Virus record (IMG/VR): IMGVR_UViG_3300047444_000168
Span: 1-43,174 of that record
DNA from: a virus
Strand: one strand, 5' to 3'
Length of the DNA stretch: 43,174 nt
The notes beneath the pieces were generated by a model that did no database searches, was not told the origin of the DNA, and saw only the letters and a list, made by a program, of their open reading frames with translations. The translations under genes were made by a program, and so were the position numbers. Below are positions 20,422 to 27,368 of the stretch, one piece after another (positions within the stretch are counted from its first letter, which is position 1; each line of letters begins with the position of its first letter).

Positions 20422-20709
20422 ATGGCGTATCCTCATGTGGACATTATGAGTGAAGTCACGGCGGCAGAATTTTATCAAGCGCTGAAGGCGCAGACCCGTG
20501 AACTCATGTCATTTGTGGATGATAAGTATCGGGATATGGCGAATGCGCTGCGAGCGCATGAACTCGAAGACCGCAAGATTGCCGATATTGTATTGCGGAT
20601 TGAGACGCAGCGCGAGGAAGAGAACAAGCAAGCCGCGAAGAATGCGGCATGGGTGTCCCTGCTCGTCGCGGGTGGGGTATCGGCGTTCTTTAAGTGGATT
20701 CTGAAGTGA
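20422..20709 (+). CDS. XhlA-like coiled-coil membrane protein
   Basis: 95 residues from ATG 20422, preceded by AGGTGG; GTG 20392 is an alternative start. A long charged helix (SEVTAAEFYQALKAQTREL to RIETQREEENKQAAK) is followed by one C-terminal membrane span (AWVSLLVAGGVSAFFKWIL). This order is typical of XhlA-type phage proteins that accompany holins. Its stop overlaps the next ATG (TGATG). Confidence 0.6.
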   Translation: MAYPHVDIMSEVTAAEFYQALKAQTRELMSFVDDKYRDMANALRAHELEDRKIADIVLRIETQREEENKQAAKNAAWVSLLVAGGVSAFFKWILK

Positions 20710-20984
20710 TGCGGTGGTGGTGTTTCTCAACCCGGCAACGGCGCTGGATCCTCCGGTCGCTGGATGCCCTTCACGCAAAGGTGGATTTGATTATGGCCTC
20801 AGAAGCAGACCTCCAGAAAGACCTCGATGCGATTGCGGCGGGTGTGACGGCAGCGGTCTCTCAGATTGCGGACCTGAAGGCGCAGATCGCGGCGCTCGGC
20901 ACGGGGCCGGTCACGCAGGATCAGCTTGACGCCTTAACCGCGCAGGCCGACAGCATCGTGGCGGCGCTGACGCCGGGAGCGTAA
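20709..20984 (+). CDS. Small coiled-coil protein
   Basis: 91 residues from ATG 20709, coupled to the preceding stop. The N-terminal ~28 residues are Trp/Arg-rich. From MASEADLQKDL onward there is one Ala-rich heptad helix ending in ALTPGA. A start at ATG 20793 would leave only the coiled coil. Such proteins occur next to lysis or tail-fibre genes; role unknown. Confidence 0.55.
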   Translation: MRWWCFSTRQRRWILRSLDALHAKVDLIMASEADLQKDLDAIAAGVTAAVSQIADLKAQIAALGTGPVTQDQLDALTAQADSIVAALTPGA

Positions 20985-20986
20985 TC

Positions 20987-21295
20987 ATGTTGCAAATGAA
21001 CGACGCGCAGACGGCGCTTGTGGAAACATCCTCGTCGGTCGTAGCGAACGCGATGACGACCACGCCAACCTTTACGACAACCAATGGTCTGTCGAATGGA
21101 TGGGTGCAGAACACTGGCCTTCTGAATCCGACCGTCTGGTATAACGTGTCGTGGAGCAATTACGCGGTCTACGTCTGCACGGACAAAACCAAGAAGGCCA
21201 TCGAAGTGCTGAAGGCACTAGAGGCTGACGGCCTCAAGGTGCAATCGGTGCCAAAGTTCATCAAGCTCGTCGAGAAGATTGCTGGGATTTTATGA
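20987..21295 (+). CDS. Hypothetical protein, 102 aa
   Basis: Starts 2 nt after the preceding stop and overlaps the next gene by 4 bp (ATGA). The N-terminal half is Thr/Asn/Trp-rich and strand-like (TPTFTTTNGLSNGWVQNTGL); the C-terminal half is helical (KKAIEVLKALEADGLKVQSV). No motif recognised. Confidence 0.6.
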   Translation: MLQMNDAQTALVETSSSVVANAMTTTPTFTTTNGLSNGWVQNTGLLNPTVWYNVSWSNYAVYVCTDKTKKAIEVLKALEADGLKVQSVPKFIKLVEKIAGIL

Positions 21296-21576
21296 TCGGC
21301 TACGAAGAGGCGATTCTGCAGGACCAACTCCGGGTGGCGCTGGATGCCAACGGCAACCCCATTGCCGGGAAGGTGCAAGTGCATTACCCGCGGGGATCGG
21401 CCACGTTGCTCGCCTGCTTCTTCACGGAGACGCCAGTCCGCTTGGCGGCGGTGGCGCCGGATCAGGTCAGCGGGTTCACCAACTTCACCGTGAAGAATGG
21501 CAACCTGCTGATGACGCCGGACCGGGACAACTGCCCCGGCTCGATCATCCTCGGCGCCGGTCTCACGCAGCCATGA
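21292..21576 (+). CDS. Hypothetical beta-rich protein, 94 aa
   Basis: ATGA overlap with the preceding gene. The sequence contains LRVALDANGNPIAGKVQVHY, similar in style to carboxypeptidase-regulatory/Ig-like fibre modules, and a second strand cluster FTVKNGNLLMTPDRDN. Possibly a fibre accessory protein. Its stop overlaps the next small gene's ATG. Confidence 0.55.
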   Translation: MIGYEEAILQDQLRVALDANGNPIAGKVQVHYPRGSATLLACFFTETPVRLAAVAPDQVSGFTNFTVKNGNLLMTPDRDNCPGSIILGAGLTQP

Positions 21577-21680
21577 TCCCCTGTGTGGCCTGCAGAGGGT
21601 GGGCATGTGTCCAACTGGAAGGCAGCCTTATCTATTGCCTCCCCTGCTGGTTCTATCATCGGCGGTTCCATGTCGCTTAG
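21573..21680 (+). CDS. Tiny Cys-rich protein, 35 aa
   Basis: MIPCVACRGWACVQLEG-type peptide with a CxxC pair and a later CLPC pair: a minimal zinc-knuckle. ATG overlaps the previous stop, and the end overlaps the start of the hydrolase-like gene at 21670. Probably real because of the coupling pattern and the paired CxxC motifs, but very short. Confidence 0.45.
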   Translation: MIPCVACRGWACVQLEGSLIYCLPCWFYHRRFHVA

Positions 21681-22830
21681 ACGGACGCTGCTGCTGTCGG
21701 GGAGCTCGAGCGGCGGCGGGGCCGGTCAGGTCGGACGCGTCCACATTGACGGCCTCGTGTTCCGCGATGAGACTGGGGCGATCTGGCCGTGGCGCGGGGC
21801 GACGTGCTTCCTGCTGTATCAACTGTGGCTGATGGGCGGCCCGGCGGCGGTGGATCCGGTGCTGGCAGATTATCTCTCCTTGCAGCCGGGACCGAACACG
21901 ATGCGCGTGTTGGGCATGGTCGATTCCTTTGCCCGCCTGCATCCGCAGGACTGGCCGAACTACTACGATCAACTTCAGCCCTTCGCGCAATATCTCTGGT
22001 CCCACTGGCAGGTCCGGTTTGAGTTTGTCATCTTCGCGGACAGCGGCGACATCCTGCCGGATGCGGGAGACCGTGAACGGCATGCCCAGCGGGTTGTGGA
22101 TACGTTAGCGGGCGAGCCGAATGTGTTCTTTGAAGTGGCAAACGAGCCGAGTCAGCACAGCAATCTACCGGGCGGGGATGAGGAAGCGTATGACCTCTAC
22201 CTGAAGATCCGACGCCCCGGGGTGATGATTGCCACGGGCGCCGGGGATGGGTATTACGCGGGCGATTTCGTGACGGTGCATACCCCTCGGGATTCGGACC
22301 AATGGATGCGCCGCGCCAAGGACTTGCTGGACGTGCGCCTCATTGCGAACGTGCCGTGTGTGGCTGACGAGCCGATGGGCGCCGCGGAAGTAGCGATTGA
22401 CGGCAAGCGGGACACGGCGCCGCGCAACTTTGCGGATTATGCCGCCACGGCGCAACTCGAGGGCGCCGGGTCTACGTTTCATTCCGACAGCGGGATCCTG
22501 TCCAGGCCCTTGCAGCCGGTGCAGTGGTCGTGTGCGGTGGCCTTCTTTGCCGCGGCGGCGTGGGTGCCGCCTCTGTGTCAGGTCGAGCCGTTCATGCGCG
22601 GGGAAGAGCGCGGCGACGGGGGATGCCACTGGACGTATGCTCCGGGTGAAGCGCCGGCGCCCTGTCATCATAGCGACGATATTGAACTGCGGTCCTACGG
22701 CAAGATCATCGAGCCGTTGTGCTGGGTGACGCAGGTGAAGACGCAGCGGGCGGTGCCGGTGCCCTGCCCTGGATGGGCTGTAGACGCGCCAGGGCCGTCG
22801 GTGGGCCTCACGGTCTTTCGTCGGGCCTAG
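21670..22830 (+). CDS. Glycoside hydrolase-like (clan GH-A/TIM barrel) protein
   Basis: 386 residues from ATG 21670. After an N-terminal Gly/Ser linker, VHIDGLVFRDETGAIWPWRG (24-43) matches the opening strand of GH5/cellulase-like barrels. NVFFEVANEPS at 151-161 holds the Asn-Glu-Pro acid/base motif (Glu159). VADEPMG (Glu234) and VTVHTPRD (201-208) lie where the C-terminal strands of such barrels would be. Many phages carry this family as virion-associated or lysis glycosidases. Whether it is a depolymerase, a lysin or inactive is unknown. No signal peptide. Confidence 0.65.
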   Translation: MSLRRTLLLSGSSSGGGAGQVGRVHIDGLVFRDETGAIWPWRGATCFLLYQLWLMGGPAAVDPVLADYLSLQPGPNTMRVLGMVDSFARLHPQDWPNYYDQLQPFAQYLWSHWQVRFEFVIFADSGDILPDAGDRERHAQRVVDTLAGEPNVFFEVANEPSQHSNLPGGDEEAYDLYLKIRRPGVMIATGAGDGYYAGDFVTVHTPRDSDQWMRRAKDLLDVRLIANVPCVADEPMGAAEVAIDGKRDTAPRNFADYAATAQLEGAGSTFHSDSGILSRPLQPVQWSCAVAFFAAAAWVPPLCQVEPFMRGEERGDGGCHWTYAPGEAPAPCHHSDDIELRSYGKIIEPLCWVTQVKTQRAVPVPCPGWAVDAPGPSVGLTVFRRA

Positions 22831-23003
22831 TGGCGGTCCCGACTGGGAAGATTGATTTACGGCCCTGCTGGGGGCATGGCCGACGCGGCGGGGATGTGTA
22901 TTGGCTGCGGCCCACGGCGGATCGGCGGCTGGGACCGAAGTGGCATCATCGGTGGACGCGTCGGGTGACAGATCGGAAACGCAGACTGAGGGAGTTGACA
23001 TGA
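22830..23003 (+). CDS. Small basic protein, 57 aa
   Basis: GTG start overlapping the hydrolase stop (TAGTG) and ending in an ATGA overlap with the next gene. Very basic and Trp-rich (RPCWGHGRRGGDVYWLRP, then KWHHRWTRRV). No known domain. Its place between the hydrolase-like gene and membrane genes suggests the lysis module. Confidence 0.5.
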   Translation: MAVPTGKIDLRPCWGHGRRGGDVYWLRPTADRRLGPKWHHRWTRRVTDRKRRLRELT

Positions 23004-23191
23004 AGCTATTCCTGTGGCGGATGTTATACGCGGTCATTTGCGTGCTCATCGCCCTGCTGATTATCCCGCTGTTTCTGAACGTCGTGGGCTTTCCTCTGAC
23101 GGGGCAAGTTGAGCAGTTGATCCGGTTGATTATCGCGTGTCTCGCGGTGCTCTACGTGTTCTTTGGACCCCCGCCTCCGGCTCCCTGGTAA
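23000..23191 (+). CDS. Small two-span membrane protein, holin candidate
   Basis: 63 residues from ATG 23000. Two hydrophobic segments (about 4-28 and 40-56) separated by a short polar turn (PLTGQVEQ), and a Pro-rich tail (FFGPPPPAPW). This is the size and topology of class II holins or antiholins. Other small membrane proteins lie alongside, so which is the holin cannot be decided. Confidence 0.6.
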   Translation: MKLFLWRMLYAVICVLIALLIIPLFLNVVGFPLTGQVEQLIRLIIACLAVLYVFFGPPPPAPW

Positions 23192-23195
23192 CGCC

Positions 23196-23378
23196 ATGAA
23201 AAAGAATCCTCAAGACGCGACACTCCGCAACGTGCGAGCCGCCCATAAGCGGGACCAACTGCTGAAAGATGCCCTGATCAATGCCATCGGGACACTGGAC
23301 CGGCGCGTGACGGGCACGAATGATGTGCTGGACGGGCTGATCAAGCGGGTGGCTGCGCTCGAAAAGGCTCGGCGCTAG
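23196..23378 (+). CDS. Small coiled-coil protein
   Basis: 60 residues, charged and helical (LRNVRAAHKRDQLLKDALIN ... GLIKRVAALEKARR). The stop overlaps the next GTG start. No transmembrane segment. Likely an accessory in the lysis cluster. Confidence 0.55.
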   Translation: MKKNPQDATLRNVRAAHKRDQLLKDALINAIGTLDRRVTGTNDVLDGLIKRVAALEKARR

Positions 23379-23629
23379 TGGCGCTCAGTCAAAGCTCGCA
23401 GACCACGGCCGGCTGGGTGGTCTTCATTGCTGGGATCGGTATGATGGCGGCGATGATGGCCGTGGACATCGCGCAATTGATGAACTGGAATGAGGCGATG
23501 ACGCCCGCCTTCGTGGGGACCTGTATCGGCCACTTTGGCGCGGTCGTGACGGCCTTCGTCGGCGGCAAACTCATCCCAGAAGGGCGCGATCCGGGCACGC
23601 ATACACGACAAGAGGACCCCAAACCATGA
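23378..23629 (+). CDS. Small membrane protein, holin candidate
   Basis: 83 residues from GTG 23378. Two hydrophobic segments (about 11-32 and 45-64) and a charged C-terminus (IPEGRDPGTHTRQEDPKP), the common layout of phage holins. It overlaps the following lipoprotein gene by 4 bp, the usual close packing of lysis genes. Confidence 0.6.
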   Translation: MALSQSSQTTAGWVVFIAGIGMMAAMMAVDIAQLMNWNEAMTPAFVGTCIGHFGAVVTAFVGGKLIPEGRDPGTHTRQEDPKP

Positions 23630-23982
23630 GACGCCTGTTCGCTTTCGTGCTGTCTGTCGTTGTTCTCAGTAGCGTCACGTTTGGGTGTGCCGGCAACCAG
23701 CCGCCCATCCTGACGCCAGGGGCCGCGACGGCGCTGACCAATGGCCTGAATGCCCTGTCGGGTATCCTGCGAGCGCAGAACGCCTCTCCAGCCATCCTCG
23801 CGGCGATTAGCGATGCTCAGGTGGCGATTGCCCAAGATGTGACAGGGCACTCGTGGGGGCAGATTACGCGGACCTTGCTAGAGGAACTGTATAGCCAGCT
23901 CCCGGCTGACGTGCTTAATCGGCCGGTGGTGTGGGCGAGCTTAGCTGCTGTAGAAATCGTCCTAGCAACCATCGGTGCTTAG
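23626..23982 (+). CDS. Lipoprotein (possible outer-membrane spanin)
   Basis: 118 residues. Residues 1-20 form a signal peptide (RRLFAFVLSVVVLSS core) followed by a lipobox VTFGC, so Cys21 would be lipidated; this would anchor the protein in a membrane facing the periplasm. The remaining helical domain is Ala/Leu-rich with TPGAATALTNGLNALSGIL. Larger than classic o-spanins, but position after holin-like genes fits. Its 3' end overlaps the opposite-strand gene at 23915. Confidence 0.65.
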   Translation: MRRLFAFVLSVVVLSSVTFGCAGNQPPILTPGAATALTNGLNALSGILRAQNASPAILAAISDAQVAIAQDVTGHSWGQITRTLLEELYSQLPADVLNRPVVWASLAAVEIVLATIGA

Positions 23983-24085
23983 CTTCGAGGATCTGGTAGT
24001 CGCGCACGGAGGCATAGAGCGCATCATTGAACAGGCGCGCCTCGGCTCGCAGGGTTTCGAGTTCGGCGCGTTCGTCGTCAGTCAT
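23915..24085 (-). CDS. Small helical protein, second gene of leftward operon
   Basis: 56 residues on the minus strand, starting MTDDERAELETLRAEARLFN. The ATG overlaps the upstream gene's TGA as ATGACTGA, so translation is probably coupled. Charged and helical, it converges on and overlaps the lipoprotein gene's end by 68 bp. Longer upstream starts exist in this frame but would lie inside the upstream gene. Function unknown. Confidence 0.6.
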   Translation of the reverse strand: MTDDERAELETLRAEARLFNDALYASVRDYQILEAKHRWLLGRFLQQLSSPTPPAD

Positions 24086-24389
24086 GCTGAGCCTTCTTGA
24101 AGCAGAGTGTATCCAACTGCACCACAAACTTATCCTGTAGATGCAGCGGACCGAAGCCCAGTAAGTATTGAATGATGATCCGGCAGTTCGCAAATTCGTC
24201 CCATATCTCAGCCAGCGCAGGACGTGGCGGCGGGGTGAAGCCGGTATAGCCTCTACGCTCAAGTTCCTGAATCAGGTCGATGGCCTCCGTTCGGCTGGCC
24301 TCCCGTGCTTCCTGCTCCGTCTCGAATCCAGTCCGAGAGGTGAAGTGCTCGACGGTCTGCCCATTCGATAGCGTATCTCCCGCCTTCAT
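24078..24389 (-). CDS. First gene of leftward operon, 103 aa
   Basis: MKAGDTLSNGQTVEHFTSRT opens a small alpha/beta protein (EQEAREASRTEAIDLIQELE, then IWDEFANCRIIIQYLLGF). The ATG is 6 nt after the -10 of the symmetric promoter at 24397-24424, so the mRNA is probably leaderless. No HTH motif is evident, yet its divergent position from the early genes is where a phage regulator often sits. Function unknown. Confidence 0.65.
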   Translation of the reverse strand: MKAGDTLSNGQTVEHFTSRTGFETEQEAREASRTEAIDLIQELERRGYTGFTPPPRPALAEIWDEFANCRIIIQYLLGFGPLHLQDKFVVQLDTLCFKKAQHD

Positions 24390-24395
24390 TCCTGC

Positions 24396-24425
24396 ATTGT
24401 AAACCCAAGGGCTTCGGGTTACAAT
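24396..24425. promoter_or_regulatory. Symmetric divergent promoter with palindromic spacer
   Basis: 24397-24424 is a near-perfect inverted repeat whose ends TTGTAA and TTACAA act as -35 on one strand and, with one more base, -10 TACAAT on the other. On both strands the spacer is 17 bp and the ATG lies 6 nt after the -10 (ATG at 24432 rightward, 24389 leftward), so both transcripts should lack a leader. The central AACCC..GGGTT palindrome would let one dimeric repressor block both directions. Strong sequence evidence, no expression data. Confidence 0.75.
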
Positions 24426-24431
24426 CCCCCC

Positions 24432-24566
24432 ATGCCTATCTCAGTTCATGCGGCCGGTCGCAAGGGGGGCCGGTCTACCTCACCCAAGAAGCAAGCCGCC
24501 GCTCGGCTCAACGGGGCCAAGGGCGGACGCCCGCCCAAAAAGAAAATCGTGTCCCATGCAAAATAG
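24432..24566 (+). CDS. Mini-protein, 44 aa, Arg/Lys/Gly-rich (GRKGGR...NGAKGGRPPKK)
   Basis: Starts at the ATG 6 nt after the rightward -10, so it is probably read from a leaderless mRNA. The peptide has GRKGGR near the start and AARLNGAKGGRPPKKK near the end. A paralogue with GRKGGR and AVRLNGLKGGRPKK is encoded at 31700-31828. The basic AT-hook-like GRP/KK segments suggest nucleic-acid binding (inference). Confidence 0.65.
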   Translation: MPISVHAAGRKGGRSTSPKKQAAARLNGAKGGRPPKKKIVSHAK

Positions 24567-24569
24567 CTA

Positions 24570-24605
24570 TTGACAACCCAAAGGCTTGGGTTTAAAGTAA
24601 GACCC
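24570..24605 (+). promoter_or_regulatory. Leaderless early promoter with palindromic spacer
   Basis: -35 TTGACA at 24570-24575, 17-bp spacer, -10 TAAAGT at 24593-24598, ATG at 24606, only 7 nt later. The spacer contains ACCCAAAGGCTTGGGT, an inverted repeat of the same ACCCAA-N4-TTGGGT form as the divergent promoter and the 31.4 kb promoter. Likely a shared operator. Confidence 0.75.
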
Positions 24606-24824
24606 ATGGCACACACATTGAGCGTTCGCATCAAGGGCGTCACGTTCACGGCCGAGTCTCCCGAGTTTCTGCGGGACCAGATGAAGGCGTTCCGTGACGC
24701 GCACGGCTACGGGGCGTCAGATATTGGTGGCGAGTGGCCGGTGAAGGGTCACGCTGAAGTCAAGCGCCTGAGCTACAACGGGCGGCTCTGGACCGCCGAT
24801 CAAAAGGAATGGGTGCGTTCCTAA
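24606..24824 (+). CDS. Early protein, 72 aa, unknown
   Basis: ATG 24606 follows the -10 by 7 nt with no Shine-Dalgarno: a probable leaderless start, although the frame is open further upstream. MAHTLSVRIKGVTFTAESPE opens a small beta-alpha protein. No recognised family. Its stop overlaps the next ATG (taATG). Confidence 0.65.
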   Translation: MAHTLSVRIKGVTFTAESPEFLRDQMKAFRDAHGYGASDIGGEWPVKGHAEVKRLSYNGRLWTADQKEWVRS

Positions 24825-25036
24825 TGGCAAACACACTGACGGCCGCGACCTCTGATGACGTGCTTCGCATTGCGGTGGGGCTGGACGACCTGCGGCGACG
24901 GCTGAAGGCTGAAGCCAAGGCGGGCAACTACGACGGGGTGATGGCGATCTACGCCGCCATGCGGGGGATTGAGTTGGACGTGATGAGCCTGACGACGCTG
25001 GCGGGGAAGCTGGCGACGGATCTGGTGATGCGATGA
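24824..25036 (+). CDS. Early helical protein, 70 aa
   Basis: Coupled by taATG overlap. Entirely helical (DDVLRIAVGLDDLRRRLKAE ... AIYAAMRGIELDVMSL). Overlaps the next gene by 4 bp. No motif recognised. Confidence 0.6.
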   Translation: MANTLTAATSDDVLRIAVGLDDLRRRLKAEAKAGNYDGVMAIYAAMRGIELDVMSLTTLAGKLATDLVMR

Positions 25037-25191
25037 CGAATATTTCCGAATTGCTTGGCGGTCCAGTTCAACGTGTTCGATTCGAGGGCGCTCACTTTGA
25101 AGGGTCATTTCGGATCAAATGTGAAGATGGGGAGCTGATTGTGCTCTGGGCGAATGGCCGGTTGATTTCTGTGACGGTGGTGTCCGAATGA
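25033..25191 (+). CDS. Early protein, 52 aa
   Basis: ATGA overlap on both sides. MTNISELLGGPVQRVRFEGA followed by strands ending in GRLISVTVVSE: a small beta protein. Unknown function; kept because the coupling chain is unbroken. Confidence 0.5.
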   Translation: MTNISELLGGPVQRVRFEGAHFEGSFRIKCEDGELIVLWANGRLISVTVVSE

Positions 25192-25526
25192 CCGCGCAGT
25201 TCTGGCTCTACTTCGCCACGGCGCTGCTGATGCTGGCGTTTGTGTGGGGCGTGGTGGACGTGCTGGGGTCTGGCTTACTGCGGGCCTATCGGCGGTATCA
25301 GGTGCGGCGAGAATGCCTGAGACAGATGCGCGAACTGGTCAAGCTCTCACCGAAAGCACCGTGGTATGGGGAGGGGGAAGAGGCGCCTGTCTATCTGCCG
25401 ATTGAGGAGCAGATCAAGTATCAGCAGCAACTGAATCACCATGTCTCGTCCATCGTGGAACAGATCGCGTTAGCCAAGGATCAGACGAATACGCGGCGGT
25501 ATCAGGTGCGGAAGGAGTTTAAATGA
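25188..25526 (+). CDS. Membrane-anchored early protein, 112 aa
   Basis: One N-terminal hydrophobic span (about 4-31, QFWLYFATALLMLAFVWGVV) followed by a basic stretch (RAYRRYQVRRE) and a long charged helix, so the soluble part probably faces the cytoplasm. ATGA overlaps at both ends. Unknown role, possibly host take-over or replication anchoring. Confidence 0.65.
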   Translation: MTAQFWLYFATALLMLAFVWGVVDVLGSGLLRAYRRYQVRRECLRQMRELVKLSPKAPWYGEGEEAPVYLPIEEQIKYQQQLNHHVSSIVEQIALAKDQTNTRRYQVRKEFK

Positions 25527-25921
25527 GAGGCGACTGGTTCTCATTGGACCCGAACCATCAGTGGAATGAGCAGCGCGGACACTTTGGATTGGAGGCACCG
25601 ATGACGACGAATGACAAGGTAGCCGTGGAGGCCTATACCGAAGGGGTGCGCCGCGCCAAGATGATTGAGGCCGCGAAGACGCCGCTGGATCATCTGGTGA
25701 TTGCGGCAGAGCGGGCGTTGGCGTATTTCGAGGCGCATGCGGCGGGACGCTACATCGGAGACCACGAGGATCTGCAGGCCGGGGCGGAATTGTCGCGGGC
25801 GCTGCGCGCCTATTACGAGGAATCCGGCAAGACGTTTGCCCAGAAGGTGCGCGAGAACCTGCCGCTGCCGCCGTTTCCGATTCTGCCGGGGGGCAAGTTT
25901 CTACCAAAGAGGGGGGAGTAA
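25523..25921 (+). CDS. Early protein, 132 aa, unknown
   Basis: ATGA overlap with the membrane protein; stop overlaps the next ATG. An internal ATG at 25601 with GGAGG upstream could be the main start (MTTNDKVAVEAYTEGVRRAK), giving a helical protein of 106 residues. The C-terminus is Pro-rich (LPLPPFPILPGGKFLPKRGE). It precedes the SSB-like gene, so a replication role is possible. Confidence 0.6.
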   Translation: MRGDWFSLDPNHQWNEQRGHFGLEAPMTTNDKVAVEAYTEGVRRAKMIEAAKTPLDHLVIAAERALAYFEAHAAGRYIGDHEDLQAGAELSRALRAYYEESGKTFAQKVRENLPLPPFPILPGGKFLPKRGE

Positions 25922-26319
25922 TGGACATTCGGAATGAGTTTCCGTCGAAACATCTGAGCGCGAAGGATCTGGGCACGAATCAGCCTGTCGTGGTGATTGA
26001 CCACGTCGAGCGGGAGAAGGTTGGGCGAGCACAGGACAGCAAGCCGGTGCTCTACTTCGCCGGCAAGGACAAGGGGCTGGTGCTCAACAAAACGAACGCC
26101 AACAAGATTATCGAGTTGAGCGGGTCGGCGGTGACGGAGGAGTGGACCGGCTTTCGGGTCATTCTCTACGCCACGACGTGTGAGTTCGGTGGGGAGCAAG
26201 TGGAATGCGTAAGGATCAAGGCCGCCAAGCAGAACGGGGCGGCTCCCAAGCCGGCGCCGGTTCCCGCGGCGGAAGTGTTCAGCCATGACCATGCCGACGA
26301 AGACGACGTCCCTTTCTAA
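25921..26319 (+). CDS. Single-stranded DNA-binding-like protein with SSB-type acidic tail
   Basis: 132 residues. The body (FPSKHLSAKDLGTNQPVVVI ... KPVLYFAGKDKGLVLNKTNA) reads as an OB-like beta domain often found in phage early regions. A Pro/Ala-rich linker follows and the chain ends in DEDDVPF, very close to the DDDIPF tip by which bacterial SSB proteins recruit replication partners. It lies upstream of HNH, initiator and nuclease genes. The body itself lacks an assignable SSB signature by eye. Confidence 0.7.
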   Translation: MDIRNEFPSKHLSAKDLGTNQPVVVIDHVEREKVGRAQDSKPVLYFAGKDKGLVLNKTNANKIIELSGSAVTEEWTGFRVILYATTCEFGGEQVECVRIKAAKQNGAAPKPAPVPAAEVFSHDHADEDDVPF

Positions 26320-26572
26320 ATCCGTCACGGTGAAGATCCAGCGGGTGGGGGAGAGTCCCACCCGCGTGCCGGGGCTGCGGGCGTTCACGATTGACGCGGC
26401 GCCGGACCTCGAGCGGCCGGAAACCTTGGGGCTGCAGTTTCAGACGGTCGATGCCTGGAAAGCGACGCTGTGCGACCGGGCGCGGCAGACGGGTCGGCCG
26501 GTGCGGGTGACGTGGAAGCGGACGCCGTATGGCAAGACGCTGACGAAGGTGCAGTTTGTGGAGCGCACATGA
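26285..26572 (+). CDS. Early protein, 95 aa, unknown
   Basis: Overlaps the SSB-like gene by 35 bp in another frame. Beta-rich with KSVTVKIQRVGESPTRVPGL and a basic end (VRVTWKRTPYGKTLTKVQFV). It might be a nucleic-acid-binding partner of the SSB-like protein. A start at ATG 26291 is also possible. Confidence 0.55.
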   Translation: MTMPTKTTSLSKSVTVKIQRVGESPTRVPGLRAFTIDAAPDLERPETLGLQFQTVDAWKATLCDRARQTGRPVRVTWKRTPYGKTLTKVQFVERT

Positions 26573-26838
26573 AGCTGATTCTGAGCGACCAACTCAAGGC
26601 GAAAGTGGCGGGCATGGCGAAGCCGGACTGCCCGGATTGCAGCGGGGAGGGCTGGTATACGATTTCGTGGAACAACAGCCCTGACCGCGAGGATGAGACC
26701 ATCTGCGAATGCGTCCTGCAGCACGAAGACGGGCCACGGCTTGAACACGACCTCCTAAGCCGTGGCATCGCTGATGATGGCGCGACAGAAGATTGTCCTG
26801 CCGAGTGGTTCGATGGCGGCTTTGCGGAGAACCACTGA
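26569..26838 (+). CDS. Zinc-finger protein (DnaJ-type CxxC knuckle), 89 aa
   Basis: ATGA overlap at 26569. CPDCSGEGWYTI near 19 and CECV near 45 give the CxxCxGxG motif familiar from DnaJ-like zinc knuckles. An acidic C-terminus follows. Common in phage early regions; function unknown. Confidence 0.6.
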   Translation: MKLILSDQLKAKVAGMAKPDCPDCSGEGWYTISWNNSPDREDETICECVLQHEDGPRLEHDLLSRGIADDGATEDCPAEWFDGGFAENH

Positions 26839-27174
26839 ATGCTTGCCTTTCCTAAGCCTTCCCCCACGCGGGACCGCATCGACCAGAAGCGGGACCAGGA
26901 CAAGAAGCTGCGAGACGCCATTGTGGCGGTCTGGGCGCGGGATGGCTCGACGTGTCGGGCCTGTGGGCGGCGGGTGCGGCGCAGCAATAGCGGGGTGGCG
27001 CTCCGTGGTCACGTGCACCATGTGGTCAAACGGTCACAGTCCAAGAGCCTGCGGAGCAACCCGGATAATCTGCTGCTGTTGTGCTCAACCTGTCACGCGG
27101 ATGTGCATACGTATGACCTCGTGATTTTCGGCACGGTGGGGCATTTCACGTTCTCGAAAGCGAGGCGGCAGTGA
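26839..27174 (+). CDS. HNH endonuclease-like protein
   Basis: 111 residues. CRACG (39-43) and CSTCH (82-86) form the zinc-binding pairs; HVHHVVKRSQ (58-67) supplies the catalytic HH, NPDNLLLLCSTCHADVH (74-90) the Asn and final His. This is a standard HNH nuclease core of the free-standing phage type. It is not beside the terminase, so a packaging-linked role is less likely than DNA processing or homing. Confidence 0.85.
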   Translation: MLAFPKPSPTRDRIDQKRDQDKKLRDAIVAVWARDGSTCRACGRRVRRSNSGVALRGHVHHVVKRSQSKSLRSNPDNLLLLCSTCHADVHTYDLVIFGTVGHFTFSKARRQ

Positions 27175-27368
27175 CTGTCAGATACTCGGTGACCTTCGAA
27201 TTTGACCTGCGGGCACCGTTGACGGCTACAGGCACGGTTACAGCCGCTAGTGCTGCCACATGCTTCGCTCGGGCGGTGCGGGAGGCCCAGAAGGCCGCGA
27301 AGCCCGTGGCGTGGACATCGGTGGTCTGCGTGCTTCTAGATCGGGCAGATACGCGAGCAGCGGCATGA
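27171..27368 (+). CDS. Early protein, 65 aa
   Basis: GTG start overlapping the HNH stop by 4 bp. Beta-rich N-terminus (VRYSVTFEFDLRAPLTATGT) and a helical Ala-rich middle resembling small domain-like proteins in phage early regions. Unknown. Confidence 0.5.
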   Translation: MTVRYSVTFEFDLRAPLTATGTVTAASAATCFARAVREAQKAAKPVAWTSVVCVLLDRADTRAAA

